From VMCP01 sp964527775 (GTDB lineage: Bacteria > Bacteroidota > Bacteroidia > NS11-12g > UBA955): a stretch of 64,000 nt of DNA. Where the stretch lies: the NCBI GenBank assembly GCA_964527775.1, contig CAZGQS010000004.1:1-64000 (forward strand), given 5' to 3'. How positions within the stretch are numbered: the first letter of the stretch is position 1; the number at the start of each line of letters is the position of its first letter. A program made the translations under genes and the position numbers. This document shows, piece after piece, positions 35,480 through 44,569 of the stretch. Below the pieces are notes generated by a model, which did no database searches, had not been told where the DNA came from, and was given only the letters and a program-made list of their open reading frames with translations.

Positions 35480-37017
35480 TGGACAGACCAGTTAGAGTTA
35501 GATTTGCGCCCAGTCCAACGGGGCCTTTGCATATTGGCGGAGTTAGAACGGCTTTGTACAATTATTTATTTGCTAAAAAGCACAACGGTACTATGATTCT
35601 TCGCCTTGAAGATACAGATCAAACAAGATTTGTTCCTGGAGCTGAAGATTACATCAAGAAAAGTTTGGAGTGGGTAGGTATTGAAATTCAAGAAGGCCCA
35701 GATCAGGGTGGTCCGCATGCGCCATACAGACAAAGTGAACGCAAGCCCATGTACCGTCAGTACGCTGAAGGATTGATTGCAAAAGGATTGGCATATTATG
35801 CTTTTGATACTTCTGAAGAACTTGACGAGATGCGTAAGCGTTTAGAAGCAAGTAAGATGCAGGCTGCTTACGATTCGGTGAGTAGAATGAGTATGAAGAA
35901 TTCTCTGACTTTGTCTGCTGAAGAAGTTAAGGCTAGAATTGAACGAGGTGACGATTATGTGATCCGCATCAAACTTCCTAGAAAAGAAGAAGTAAGATTT
36001 CATGATGTAATTCGCGGATGGGTTGTGGTTAGCACTACCCAAATGGATGATAAAGTGCTACTTAAAGGTGATGGGATGCCTACTTATCACCTTGCAAATG
36101 TAGTTGATGATTACTTAATGGGAATTTCTCACGTAATTAGAGGTGAGGAATGGTTGCCAAGTGCTCCTTTGCATGTAATGCTTTATCGTTTCTTGGGATG
36201 GGAAGACGTTATGCCTCAATTTGCCCATTTACCTCTTCTTTTGAAGCCAGAAGGAAATGGTAAACTAAGCAAACGCGATGGAGATAGACTCGGATTTCCA
36301 GTATTTCCATTAAATTGGGAGGACGAAAAAACCGGTGAAAAAAGTTCTGGATATAAAGAATCAGGCTACTTTCCTGAGGCAGTTGCGAATATGTTAGCCC
36401 TTCTAGGTTGGCACCCGAGCAACAACCAGGAATTATTCAGCATGGATGAACTGATTGAAGCTTTTTCGTTGGAAAAAGTCAGTAAATCAGGAGCAAAGTT
36501 TGATTTAAATAAAGCACTTTGGTTCAATCAACAATATCTTCAGATGAAACCTACATCCGAAGTTTATGAAATGGTAAAACCTTTGGTTGAATCATTGGGG
36601 TATGATGTGTGCCAAGAATATGTAGAAAGCGTTATCTCAATGATGAGAGAAAAAGTGCAGTTTGCGAAAGACACCATATTACAAGGTAAGTATTTCTTTG
36701 AAGCACCTTCTGAATACGATAAACAAGTCATTGAAAAAAAATGGACTGCAGATATGAACAGTCATTTGGTAGAGCTATCGTCTGAATTCGAAAAATTATT
36801 AGACTCAGATTCTCCAGAAAACTTCGAAAGTACATTCAAACAATTTTGCGAAACTAAAGGCCTAAAATCAGGTAATTTACTTCAACCGTTGAGAGTTGCC
36901 GTTTCCGGGGAAGGCACCGGAGCTCCCATTTGGGAGATGATTGCTTTGCTCGGTAAAGAGGAGGTTATTCACCGCATCAAATCAGCGAGTAACAAAATTT
37001 CATTTTCAATTGCCTAA
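35479..37017 (+). CDS. gltX: Glutamyl-tRNA synthetase
   Basis: Class I synthetase of 512 aa. It has the HIGH motif in SPTGPLHIGGVRTALYNYLF at the N-terminus and the KMSKS-like motif in GKLSKRDGDRLGFPVFP near residue 265. A helical anticodon-binding domain lies beyond residue ~340. It charges tRNA-Glu; whether it also mischarges tRNA-Gln cannot be judged from the motifs alone. It follows yqeY with a 1-base overlap. The 48-bp gap to the DUF2723 gene shows no hairpin. Confidence 0.97.
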   Translation: MDRPVRVRFAPSPTGPLHIGGVRTALYNYLFAKKHNGTMILRLEDTDQTRFVPGAEDYIKKSLEWVGIEIQEGPDQGGPHAPYRQSERKPMYRQYAEGLIAKGLAYYAFDTSEELDEMRKRLEASKMQAAYDSVSRMSMKNSLTLSAEEVKARIERGDDYVIRIKLPRKEEVRFHDVIRGWVVVSTTQMDDKVLLKGDGMPTYHLANVVDDYLMGISHVIRGEEWLPSAPLHVMLYRFLGWEDVMPQFAHLPLLLKPEGNGKLSKRDGDRLGFPVFPLNWEDEKTGEKSSGYKESGYFPEAVANMLALLGWHPSNNQELFSMDELIEAFSLEKVSKSGAKFDLNKALWFNQQYLQMKPTSEVYEMVKPLVESLGYDVCQEYVESVISMMREKVQFAKDTILQGKYFFEAPSEYDKQVIEKKWTADMNSHLVELSSEFEKLLDSDSPENFESTFKQFCETKGLKSGNLLQPLRVAVSGEGTGAPIWEMIALLGKEEVIHRIKSASNKISFSIA

Positions 37018-37065
37018 TCAAAAGCGTATTTTCGCCAATTAAGAACCAATTTCATTGAAACACGC

Positions 37066-40000
37066 ATGCGTTCATTTTCAAAATTAAATATCATTTTCGG
37101 ATGGATTACCTTCCTAATTGCGTTGGTAGTTTACACTCTAACTCTTGAACCCTCTGTCAGCCTTTGGGATTGCGGTGAATTTGCATCGGCCGCATACAGA
37201 CTCCAAGTAGTTCACCCTCCAGGAGCGCCATTCTTCCTAATGATGGGTAGATTGTTTTCTTTATTAGCTCCGAATCCTGAAGCCGTAGGATTCTGGATTA
37301 ATATGATGTCAGCTACTGCATCTGCAGGTACTGTTATGTTTACCTATTGGATTACCGTCTATTTCGCCGGTAAAATGATAGATGAAAACAACGAAAATCG
37401 TAGTCTTTTAATGATTGGTGCTGGATTGGTTGCAGGTTTAACCAATACCTTCATTGATACTTTCTGGTTCAGTGCTGTTGAAGCGGAAGTTTATGCCTTA
37501 AGTTCATTTTTTACATCGTTGACCTTCTGGGCGGTGTTGAAATGGTATCAAATGGAAAACAATAAATACACAGATAGATGGATTGTATTTATTTCTTTCA
37601 TGATTGGTTTGGCACTTGGTACGCACATGCTGAACTTGTTGGTTATTCCAACAGTTTGCTTAGCTTATTACTTTAAAAAATACAAAGCTTCACGCAACGG
37701 TGTCATTTACGCTTTGGGTGCATCTGCCTTGGCTTTGGGTGTGGTGATGAAAGTTATTTACCCTGGTATTCCTTGGTTATTGGCGAAATTAGATCACCTT
37801 TTTGTCAATAGTTTTTCATTGCCATTTTACTCGGGAGCAATCGCGGCGATCATTTTGGTGTTTGGTGGTATTGCTTACATGCTTCACCGTACTCACCAAA
37901 GACACCAACACAACTTGAACGTTATTTTTTGGAGCATCGGATTTATTGTTTTTGGATATTCATCATACGCAATGGTGGTAATTCGTTCAATGGCAAATCC
38001 TGCGATTGACATGAACAATCCTGAAGACCCTTATAAATTTTACGGATATATTACTCGTGAACAATATGGTGACCGCCCGTTAGCTTATGGTCCTTATTTC
38101 AACGCCCCTCAAACCAACTATAAAGTAAAAGGTACACGTTATTTCAAGGGTGAAGAAAAATACGAAAAAGGCGGAGATATCTATGATGCAGTTTATGATG
38201 CTGTAGATGTAGACGGCGATGGAATGCCAGATGATTTTAACACACTATTTCCTCGTATGGGTAAAAGCAATAAGCCCAATGACGATAGAGGTTTCAGATC
38301 ATACGGTGGAATGCAAGAAGTTCAAGATCAAATTGATCAATTGGAGCAGATGGGTAGTCAAAAAGGACTTACCCAAGAGCAACAAAGTCAACTTCAAATG
38401 CTCAAATATCAAATTCCAACTTTTGGAAATAACTTGACTTACTTCTTCAATTATCAAATTCGATACATGTATTTGCGCTATTTCATGTGGAATTTCGTAG
38501 GTCGTTTCAATGATCAGCAAGCAGTTTCAGGGAATACCCAACTTGACGGAAATTGGTACAGTGGAATTCCTTTTGTAGATAAATTTGTTGTAGGTGATGT
38601 TGATACCATGCCCGATTATTACAAAGATCAAAAAGGTAGAAACGCATATTATTTCTTGCCTTTGCTTTTGGGATTACTTGGATTGGTCATGCAGTGGAGC
38701 AAACAAAAATTTGACTTCTGGTTGATAATGACCATGTTCATCTTTACTGGAGTCTTAATTGTTATTTATACCAATCAGCCTCCTTATGAACCACGTGAAA
38801 GAGATTACGCCGTAGTAGGGTCGTTCCAAATTTTCTGTATTTGGGTAGGTTTGGGAGTGGTTTCCCTCGCAGACATCCTCAAGAAAAAATTGGGAAAATC
38901 CTCGGCGTTGATAGCTACCGTATTGAGCATTGTTTTGGTTCCAATGAATATGGCAGCGGAAAACTGGGATGATCACGATCGTTCAGGTAGATACATTGGT
39001 ATAGACATGGCAAAAAACTTTTTGAATCAATTAGAACCCAATGCCATTTTGTTCTGTAACGGTGATAACGATACCTATCCATTGTGGTACGCTCAAAACG
39101 TAGAAGGCATTAGAACCGATGTTAGAATCATAAACCAGTCACTATTACCCACTGAATGGTATAGTTCTGTACTACTTGATACTGTTTATAAATCAACACC
39201 ACTTCCTTTAACTTTAACTAAGGAAGATTTACAAACGGGTAGTTTTGAATATGGTATCCCAGTAAATAGAGAAGTTAAAGAGGTTCGCTTAGTGTCTGAT
39301 ATCATCAAAGAATTACGCGATGGAAGAAAATCTGCTCAAGGTGAAACTACCAATCTTTCTTGGAGAGGTGGACGTGTATATGTACCTATCAATAAAGATG
39401 CCGTCGTTAAAGCAGGTGTAGTACATCCAAGCCATGCAGGTCAAATAGCTGATAAGATTGAAGTGAATGTGAGCGGTGATTATCTTTCAAAAGGTGATTT
39501 AGTCATGTATGATTTGGTATCTGAAATGAATCGCCAAGGTTGGAAACGCCCCATTTACTTCACATCCGTTTCTGGTTTCGATTTTGGAGGATTTAACGAC
39601 TATCTACAATTGGAAGGTTTAGTTTATCGTTTAGTCCCCATTAAAGGTGGTTCATCCAGCAGACAACCTAACAGAATTGATCAGTTTAAAGTGTATAATA
39701 ATCTTGTCAATGAGTACAGATACTATGGAATGAAGGAAAAAGAAAACTTCTTCTTAGATGATAAGGCAGCTTACGTACCTGGTGATTTAGTTCAGATGGG
39801 ATTGCTTCTTTCTAGATATTATTTAGATAAAGCAAGAGTCATTGAGTCAATTAAATCTCAATACGATAAAGCCCCTGAAAGCATCACCAAAGCGGCAGCT
39901 CCTGAAGATGGATATGGTACTGCTTGGGACTACTACAATTTCTATAAAGATTCAGTTACTATTTTTAGAACAAGAGGGCAAAAAGTGTTGAAGCACATCA

Positions 40001-40311
40001 TGACTGAAATTCCGGAGAGAGTTATGCCTATGCGCCGTGAATACAGAGTTGACTACGGATTGACCTTGTTGGAGTTGGGTGACGAAACTGAAGCGAAGAA
40101 GGTACTTGATTTAAGCGTAAAAGAGAATGTAGATTATTTCACATTCTTCAATGATATGATTGATAACGGTAGCAATACCATGTTTGCACAACGTGAGGTA
40201 TATTTCTCACGTGAGAATTTAAAAAGAGTATTCACTAGCTTGGAAAGTCGTGGTAAAATGGCTTGGGTGAAAGAATACAGACAAAAAGCATCTAAAGTGG
40301 GCAATTTATAA
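37066..40311 (+). CDS. DUF2723 (GT117-like) multi-span membrane protein
   Basis: A 1,081-aa protein with about ten hydrophobic segments in the first half and again around residues 525-640, plus a large soluble C-terminal part. It opens with WITFLIALVVYTLTLEPSVSLWDCGEFASAAYRLQVVHPPGAP, the hallmark region of DUF2723, containing acidic residues just after the first helix as in the C-type protein O-mannosyltransferase fold. This suggests a lipid-linked-sugar-dependent glycosyltransferase acting on the periplasmic side; substrate and acceptor are unproven. Its stop codon lies inside a hairpin (40297-40319) that probably ends the transcript. Confidence 0.85.
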   Translation: MRSFSKLNIIFGWITFLIALVVYTLTLEPSVSLWDCGEFASAAYRLQVVHPPGAPFFLMMGRLFSLLAPNPEAVGFWINMMSATASAGTVMFTYWITVYFAGKMIDENNENRSLLMIGAGLVAGLTNTFIDTFWFSAVEAEVYALSSFFTSLTFWAVLKWYQMENNKYTDRWIVFISFMIGLALGTHMLNLLVIPTVCLAYYFKKYKASRNGVIYALGASALALGVVMKVIYPGIPWLLAKLDHLFVNSFSLPFYSGAIAAIILVFGGIAYMLHRTHQRHQHNLNVIFWSIGFIVFGYSSYAMVVIRSMANPAIDMNNPEDPYKFYGYITREQYGDRPLAYGPYFNAPQTNYKVKGTRYFKGEEKYEKGGDIYDAVYDAVDVDGDGMPDDFNTLFPRMGKSNKPNDDRGFRSYGGMQEVQDQIDQLEQMGSQKGLTQEQQSQLQMLKYQIPTFGNNLTYFFNYQIRYMYLRYFMWNFVGRFNDQQAVSGNTQLDGNWYSGIPFVDKFVVGDVDTMPDYYKDQKGRNAYYFLPLLLGLLGLVMQWSKQKFDFWLIMTMFIFTGVLIVIYTNQPPYEPRERDYAVVGSFQIFCIWVGLGVVSLADILKKKLGKSSALIATVLSIVLVPMNMAAENWDDHDRSGRYIGIDMAKNFLNQLEPNAILFCNGDNDTYPLWYAQNVEGIRTDVRIINQSLLPTEWYSSVLLDTVYKSTPLPLTLTKEDLQTGSFEYGIPVNREVKEVRLVSDIIKELRDGRKSAQGETTNLSWRGGRVYVPINKDAVVKAGVVHPSHAGQIADKIEVNVSGDYLSKGDLVMYDLVSEMNRQGWKRPIYFTSVSGFDFGGFNDYLQLEGLVYRLVPIKGGSSSRQPNRIDQFKVYNNLVNEYRYYGMKEKENFFLDDKAAYVPGDLVQMGLLLSRYYLDKARVIESIKSQYDKAPESITKAAAPEDGYGTAWDYYNFYKDSVTIFRTRGQKVLKHIMTEIPERVMPMRREYRVDYGLTLLELGDETEAKKVLDLSVKENVDYFTFFNDMIDNGSNTMFAQREVYFSRENLKRVFTSLESRGKMAWVKEYRQKASKVGNL

Positions 40312-40319
40312 TTGCCCAC
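40297..40319 (+). terminator. Hairpin terminator overlapping the DUF2723 stop codon
   Basis: Perfect 10-bp stem GTGGGCAATT / AATTGCCCAC with a 3-nt loop, followed by CCTTTT. It encodes the last residues and the stop codon of the DUF2723 gene and ends 6 bp before the rlmB ATG, so it either ends transcription or attenuates entry into rlmB. Confidence 0.65.
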
Positions 40320-40325
40320 CCTTTT

Positions 40326-41072
40326 ATGGAGAAAAAACAAAATACATTAATTTACGGGGTACACCCCGTACTAGAAGCATTAGAATCAGGTAAAACCATT
40401 GACAAAGTCTGGATCCAAGAAGGCCATCTTCAAGGTCAATTGGCTGAGATCTTGGGTATTCTGAGACAGAAACGAATTCTTTGGAAGCAAGTTCCAACGG
40501 TAAAACTCAACACCTTGGTAAGAGGAAACCATCAAGGTGTAGTAATCGCGCTATCATCAGTAGACTTTACGCCGTTAGATATTATTATTTCTGAGGCCTT
40601 TTCTCACGGTGATGATCCGTTTATTCTAGTTCTAGACGGTATTACAGATGTGAGAAACTTCGGTGCTATCGCTAGAACTGCATCTTGTGCAGGAATTCAC
40701 GGTATCCTTGTACCTGAACAGGGCAGTGCACCCATTGGTCCAGATGCTGTAAAAACTTCGGCTGGTGCGCTTCTGAAAATCCCAGTTGCAAGAACCAACA
40801 GTATGTATCACGCCATTCGACAGCTCAAAAATAGTGGTTTAACCATCATTGGTGCCACAGAAAAAGCCGCCGAAGGGCTTTATCAAGCAGATCTTACGGG
40901 CCCAGTTGCATTGGTAATGGGGAACGAAGAAACCGGACTATCGCCTGATGTACTAAAGTTGTGCGATCAATTGGTCAAAATTCCAATGTCGGCAGGTGGA
41001 GTGGATTCATTGAATGTTTCGGTTTCTACCGGCGTGGTCGTTTATGAAATAATTCGTCAGCGCACCAAATAA
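40326..41072 (+). CDS. rlmB: 23S rRNA 2'-O-methyltransferase, RlmB type (SpoU family)
   Basis: A 248-aa SpoU/TrmH-family enzyme with an N-terminal substrate-binding domain (YGVHPVLEALESGKTIDKVWI) and a SPOUT knot domain. The three SpoU motifs are DGITDVRNFGAIARTA (motif 1), LVMGNEETGLSP (motif 2) and PMSAGGVDSLNVSVSTGV (motif 3). By homology it methylates the ribose of G2251 in the peptidyl-transferase loop of 23S rRNA; some relatives have other sites. It has no clear promoter of its own within the 14 bp after the upstream gene, so its expression may depend on readthrough of the hairpin. Confidence 0.93.
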   Translation: MEKKQNTLIYGVHPVLEALESGKTIDKVWIQEGHLQGQLAEILGILRQKRILWKQVPTVKLNTLVRGNHQGVVIALSSVDFTPLDIIISEAFSHGDDPFILVLDGITDVRNFGAIARTASCAGIHGILVPEQGSAPIGPDAVKTSAGALLKIPVARTNSMYHAIRQLKNSGLTIIGATEKAAEGLYQADLTGPVALVMGNEETGLSPDVLKLCDQLVKIPMSAGGVDSLNVSVSTGVVVYEIIRQRTK

Positions 41073-41092
41073 ATAGATACCCCACTCAGAAT

Positions 41093-41113
41093 AATGCACT
41101 AATTTTGTGCATT
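41093..41113. promoter_or_regulatory. Operator-like inverted repeat centred on the DegT promoter
   Basis: Perfect 7-bp inverted repeat AATGCAC-N7-GTGCATT. The spacer and first base of the right arm form the -7 box of the downstream gene (41100-41107). A repressor bound here would block transcription start; alternatively it is chance symmetry. Confidence 0.45.
41100..41107 (+). promoter_or_regulatory. Promoter -7 box of the DegT-ugd-uxs operon
   Basis: TAATTTTG matches TAnnTTTG and ends 10 bp before the ATG at 41118. It overlaps the inverted repeat 41093-41113. Confidence 0.6.
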
Positions 41114-41117
41114 GATT

Positions 41118-42233
41118 ATGAAACCGATCCAAATGGTTGATTTGCAGTCGCAATACATTCGCTATAAAAGCGAAATGGATGCTGCTGTGATAGGCTCAAT
41201 GACTGAAGCCAAATTTATTCAAGGTCCTAATGTAAAAGAGTTTGAATCGAATTTAGCCGATTTTTTGGGAGTGAAGCATGTGATTTCTTGCGCTAACGGA
41301 ACAGATGCCCTACAGCTGGCTTTTATGGCCTTGGGACTAAAAGCCGGTGATGAAGTAATCATACCTAGTTTTGCTTATGCAGCATTGCCTGAAGTTCTTT
41401 TGTTGCTTGGTATAAAACCCGTTTACGTTGAAGTGAATCCAGTCACTTTTTTAATGGATTATACAGCGTTGGAATCATTAATTACTCCAAATACAAAAGC
41501 CATTGCTCCGGTGCATCTTTTTGGGTGCGCAGCACCAATGAAACAAATTCTTCAAATAGCCCGAAAGCATAATTTATTTGTGGTTGAAGACGGTGCTCAA
41601 AGCCTAGGAGCTCAATATTGTTCAGATGAAATAGAAGGGTTTGCCTCATGTTTGGCGGACATTGGAACAACTTCGTTTTTTCCCAGTAAAAACTTGGGTT
41701 GCTACGGAGACGGCGGTGCTGTTTTTACCAACAATGATGAATGGGCAACAACACTCCGTATGCTTGCCAACCACGGACAAATCAAGAAATATCACCATCA
41801 AATTATAGGGCTAAACTCTCGTTTAGATACTCTTCAAGCGGCCATTTTGAATGTGAAACTTCCCCATCTGAAGGAATTTAATTTGAAACGCCTCAATCGT
41901 GCACAGAGATACAATGAAGCATTTACCGGTCTAAATCAGTTAATTACTCCCGTTTTAACCGATGATAGTTCCCACGTATTTCACCAATATACCTTGAAAT
42001 TGAATGATGTTAATAGAGAAGAGTTCAAGTCTTACCTAGAAGCTAACGGCATTCCAACCATGGTTTATTATCCCATTCTGTTGCATAAACAAAATGCTTA
42101 TGCCAACGGTCAATCCCTTCCAATCTCAGAAGAACTTGCCGAAAAAGTAATCAGTTTACCCATTTGTCCTGAACTTGACGATGAGCAACAAGATTATATC
42201 ATTGAACACGTAAACACATTTTTTAAAGCTTAA
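41118..42233 (+). CDS. DegT/DnrJ/EryC1 sugar aminotransferase
   Basis: PLP-dependent nucleotide-sugar aminotransferase of 371 aa. Family marks are VDLQSQYIRYKSEMDAAV, ANGTDALQLAFMALGL, VEDGAQSLGA (PLP-binding Asp) and the lysine that forms the Schiff base in TTSFFPSKNLGCYGDGGA. The wording is close to WbpE/WlbC-type enzymes that transaminate a 3-keto uronic acid sugar, but the dehydrogenase and acetyltransferase partners of that pathway are not beside it, so the substrate stays open. The ATG at 41118 follows the promoter box; a TTG two codons earlier is less likely. It heads a three-gene sugar-nucleotide operon. Confidence 0.9.
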   Translation: MKPIQMVDLQSQYIRYKSEMDAAVIGSMTEAKFIQGPNVKEFESNLADFLGVKHVISCANGTDALQLAFMALGLKAGDEVIIPSFAYAALPEVLLLLGIKPVYVEVNPVTFLMDYTALESLITPNTKAIAPVHLFGCAAPMKQILQIARKHNLFVVEDGAQSLGAQYCSDEIEGFASCLADIGTTSFFPSKNLGCYGDGGAVFTNNDEWATTLRMLANHGQIKKYHHQIIGLNSRLDTLQAAILNVKLPHLKEFNLKRLNRAQRYNEAFTGLNQLITPVLTDDSSHVFHQYTLKLNDVNREEFKSYLEANGIPTMVYYPILLHKQNAYANGQSLPISEELAEKVISLPICPELDDEQQDYIIEHVNTFFKA

Positions 42234-42249
42234 AACACCCTAAAATTAT

Positions 42250-43557
42250 ATGAAAATTGCAGTAGTTGGAACAGGTTATGTTGGTTTGGTTAGCGGAACA
42301 TGCTTCGCTGAAACCGGAAACGATGTAATCTGTGTTGACATTGATCAATCAAAAGTGGATAGACTTTCTAACGGACAAATCACCATTTTTGAGCCCGGTT
42401 TAGAAGTTCTTTTCAAGAGAAACTTGAAAGAAGGTAGATTACAGTTTACCACCAATCTCGAAGAAGCCATCAAAGATAGTTTAGTGATTTTCTTAGCCCT
42501 GCCAACCCCTCCGGGTGAAGATGGATCAGCTGATTTACGTTACGTATTAGGAGTTGCAGATCATTTGGGTAAAATCATGACTGGATACAAGGTTATTGTA
42601 GATAAAAGCACCGTTCCAGTTGGTACAGCAGATAGAGTTCATGCAGCTATCGCAGCTAATTTTAAAGGGGATTTTGATGTGGTGTCTAATCCAGAATTCC
42701 TTCGTGAAGGTGTAGCCGTTGATGATTTCATGAAACCCGATCGCGTAGTAATTGGTGCAGGTAGCCAACGCGCTTTTGAAGTTATGGATGAACTATACGC
42801 CCCATACGTGCGTCAGGGAAATCCAGTAATGCATATGGATACGCGTTCTGCTGAGTTGACCAAGTACGCCGCTAACAGCTTCTTAGCAACCAAAATTTCC
42901 TTCATGAACGAGATAGCTCGCTTGTGTGAATTATTGGGCGCTGACGTTGATATGGTAAGAAAAGGCGTTGGAAGCGATGATCGAATTGGTAAGCGTTTCT
43001 TGTTCCCAGGTATTGGTTACGGGGGAAGTTGCTTCCCTAAAGATGTTAAAGCGCTAGTTCACAGTGCGTCTGAGGTTAACTACGATTTTAAAATTTTGAA
43101 AGCGGTAGAAGATGTAAACGCAGATCAGAAGAAAGCCCTTTTGCCAAAAATAGATGGACATTTTGGCTCTATCAGCGGCAAAACGGTTGCTATGTGGGGA
43201 CTTGCTTTCAAACCAAATACCGATGATATCAGAGAGGCTCCAGCACTGGAAATGATAGATGAATTAATTGCTAGAGGTGCAAAAGTTCAGGTTTATGACC
43301 CCGAAGCCATGTTGAATGTAAAGAACACCATTCAAGATAAAGTTTCTTATGCTGATTCATCTTATGATGCAATGCAAGGTGCAGATTTCTTGGTTATTGC
43401 TACCGAATGGCCTGAATTTAGAACACCTGATTTTGATAAAATTAAGGCTTCACTCAAAGAAATGGTTATCTTCGACGGACGAAACCTCTTTGAATTAGAT
43501 TCAATGAAGAAACACGGTTTCAGCTACTACAGTATCGGAAGAAAAGACATTAAATGA
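42250..43557 (+). CDS. ugd: UDP-glucose 6-dehydrogenase family
   Basis: NAD-dependent four-electron oxidation of UDP-glucose to UDP-glucuronate (435 aa, standard length). It shows the N-terminal Rossmann motif GTGYVGLVSG, the central SNPEFLREGVAVDDF, catalytic cysteine in GYGGSCFPKDVKAL, and the C-terminal domain GLAFKPNTDDIREAP. GDP-mannose dehydrogenases look alike, but the next gene, a UDP-glucuronate decarboxylase relative, favours UDP-glucose. It overlaps that gene by ATGA. Its product would feed uronic acid into the polysaccharide locus downstream. Confidence 0.92.
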   Translation: MKIAVVGTGYVGLVSGTCFAETGNDVICVDIDQSKVDRLSNGQITIFEPGLEVLFKRNLKEGRLQFTTNLEEAIKDSLVIFLALPTPPGEDGSADLRYVLGVADHLGKIMTGYKVIVDKSTVPVGTADRVHAAIAANFKGDFDVVSNPEFLREGVAVDDFMKPDRVVIGAGSQRAFEVMDELYAPYVRQGNPVMHMDTRSAELTKYAANSFLATKISFMNEIARLCELLGADVDMVRKGVGSDDRIGKRFLFPGIGYGGSCFPKDVKALVHSASEVNYDFKILKAVEDVNADQKKALLPKIDGHFGSISGKTVAMWGLAFKPNTDDIREAPALEMIDELIARGAKVQVYDPEAMLNVKNTIQDKVSYADSSYDAMQGADFLVIATEWPEFRTPDFDKIKASLKEMVIFDGRNLFELDSMKKHGFSYYSIGRKDIK

Positions 43558-44537
43558 AGAAAGAACGCGTTTTAATTACCGGTGCAGCCGGGTTTTTAGG
43601 GTCTCACTTGTGTGATCGTTTTATCAAAGAGGGTTACCATGTGATTGGAATGGATAATCTAATTACAGGCGATCTTAGAAATATCGAGCATTTATTTAAG
43701 TTGCCCGATTTTGAATTCTACAACCACGACGTTTCCAAATATGTTCATGTACCAGGTGATTTAAAATATATCTTACATTTTGCCTCGCCCGCAAGCCCCA
43801 TTGATTACCTAAAAATACCCATTCAAACTCTGAAAGTGGGTTCATTAGGTACTCACAATCTTTTGGGTTTAGCAATGGCCAAAAAGGCTAGAATTTTGGT
43901 AGCCTCTACGAGTGAAGTGTACGGAGATCCAACCGTACACCCACAAACAGAAGATTATTGGGGTAACGTAAATCCAGTAGGTCCTCGCGGCGTTTACGAT
44001 GAAGCTAAACGCTTCCAAGAGGCTATTACCATGGCTTACCATACTTATCACGGATTAGAAACCAGAATAGTCAGAATTTTCAATACCTACGGTCCAAGAA
44101 TGCGTCTGAATGACGGACGCGTACTTCCTGCATTTATGGGACAAGCACTTCGTGGTGAAGACCTTACTGTTTTTGGTGATGGTAGTCAAACCAGAAGTTT
44201 TTGCTATGTAGATGATTTGGTAGATGGGATCTATCGCCTCTTATTGAGCAATTGCGTTGACCCTGTGAATATTGGTAATCCCAAAGAAATAACCATCGCT
44301 CAGTTCGCCGAAGAAATCATCAAACTTACAGGTACAGATCAAAAAGTAGTTTACAAACCCCTTCCTGTTGACGATCCAAAGCAACGTCAACCCAATATCA
44401 CTAAGGCACAAGAAATCTTAGGTTGGGAGCCCCGTTATGATCGAAGCGAAGGATTAAAAATCACTTGGGATTATTTCAAATCTTTACCTAAAGAACGCCT
44501 TTACGAAGAAGCTCATCACAGAGATTTCATCAAATAA
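43554..44537 (+). CDS. UDP-glucuronate decarboxylase-like extended SDR
   Basis: A 327-aa extended short-chain dehydrogenase with NAD motif GAAGFLGSHL and catalytic YDEAK, close to bacterial UDP-xylose synthases (the ASTSEVYGDP, PVGPRGVYDEAKR and RIFNTYGPRMRLNDGRVLPAF stretches are typical). It would convert UDP-glucuronate to UDP-xylose, giving the cell both a uronic acid and a pentose donor together with the upstream dehydrogenase, with which it overlaps by 4 bp. The transcript ends at the strong hairpin 44547-44569. Confidence 0.9.
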   Translation: MKKERVLITGAAGFLGSHLCDRFIKEGYHVIGMDNLITGDLRNIEHLFKLPDFEFYNHDVSKYVHVPGDLKYILHFASPASPIDYLKIPIQTLKVGSLGTHNLLGLAMAKKARILVASTSEVYGDPTVHPQTEDYWGNVNPVGPRGVYDEAKRFQEAITMAYHTYHGLETRIVRIFNTYGPRMRLNDGRVLPAFMGQALRGEDLTVFGDGSQTRSFCYVDDLVDGIYRLLLSNCVDPVNIGNPKEITIAQFAEEIIKLTGTDQKVVYKPLPVDDPKQRQPNITKAQEILGWEPRYDRSEGLKITWDYFKSLPKERLYEEAHHRDFIK

Positions 44538-44546
44538 TTTTTTAAG

Positions 44547-44569
44547 AAAGGGCCAAGTGCCCTTTTTTT
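44547..44569. terminator. Bidirectional terminator between uxs-like gene and rlmN
   Basis: Stem AAAGGGC / GCCCTTT with a CAAGT loop, followed on the plus strand by four more T after the stem. The mirrored A-run makes it usable from both sides; its right end covers the rlmN stop region. Confidence 0.82.
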
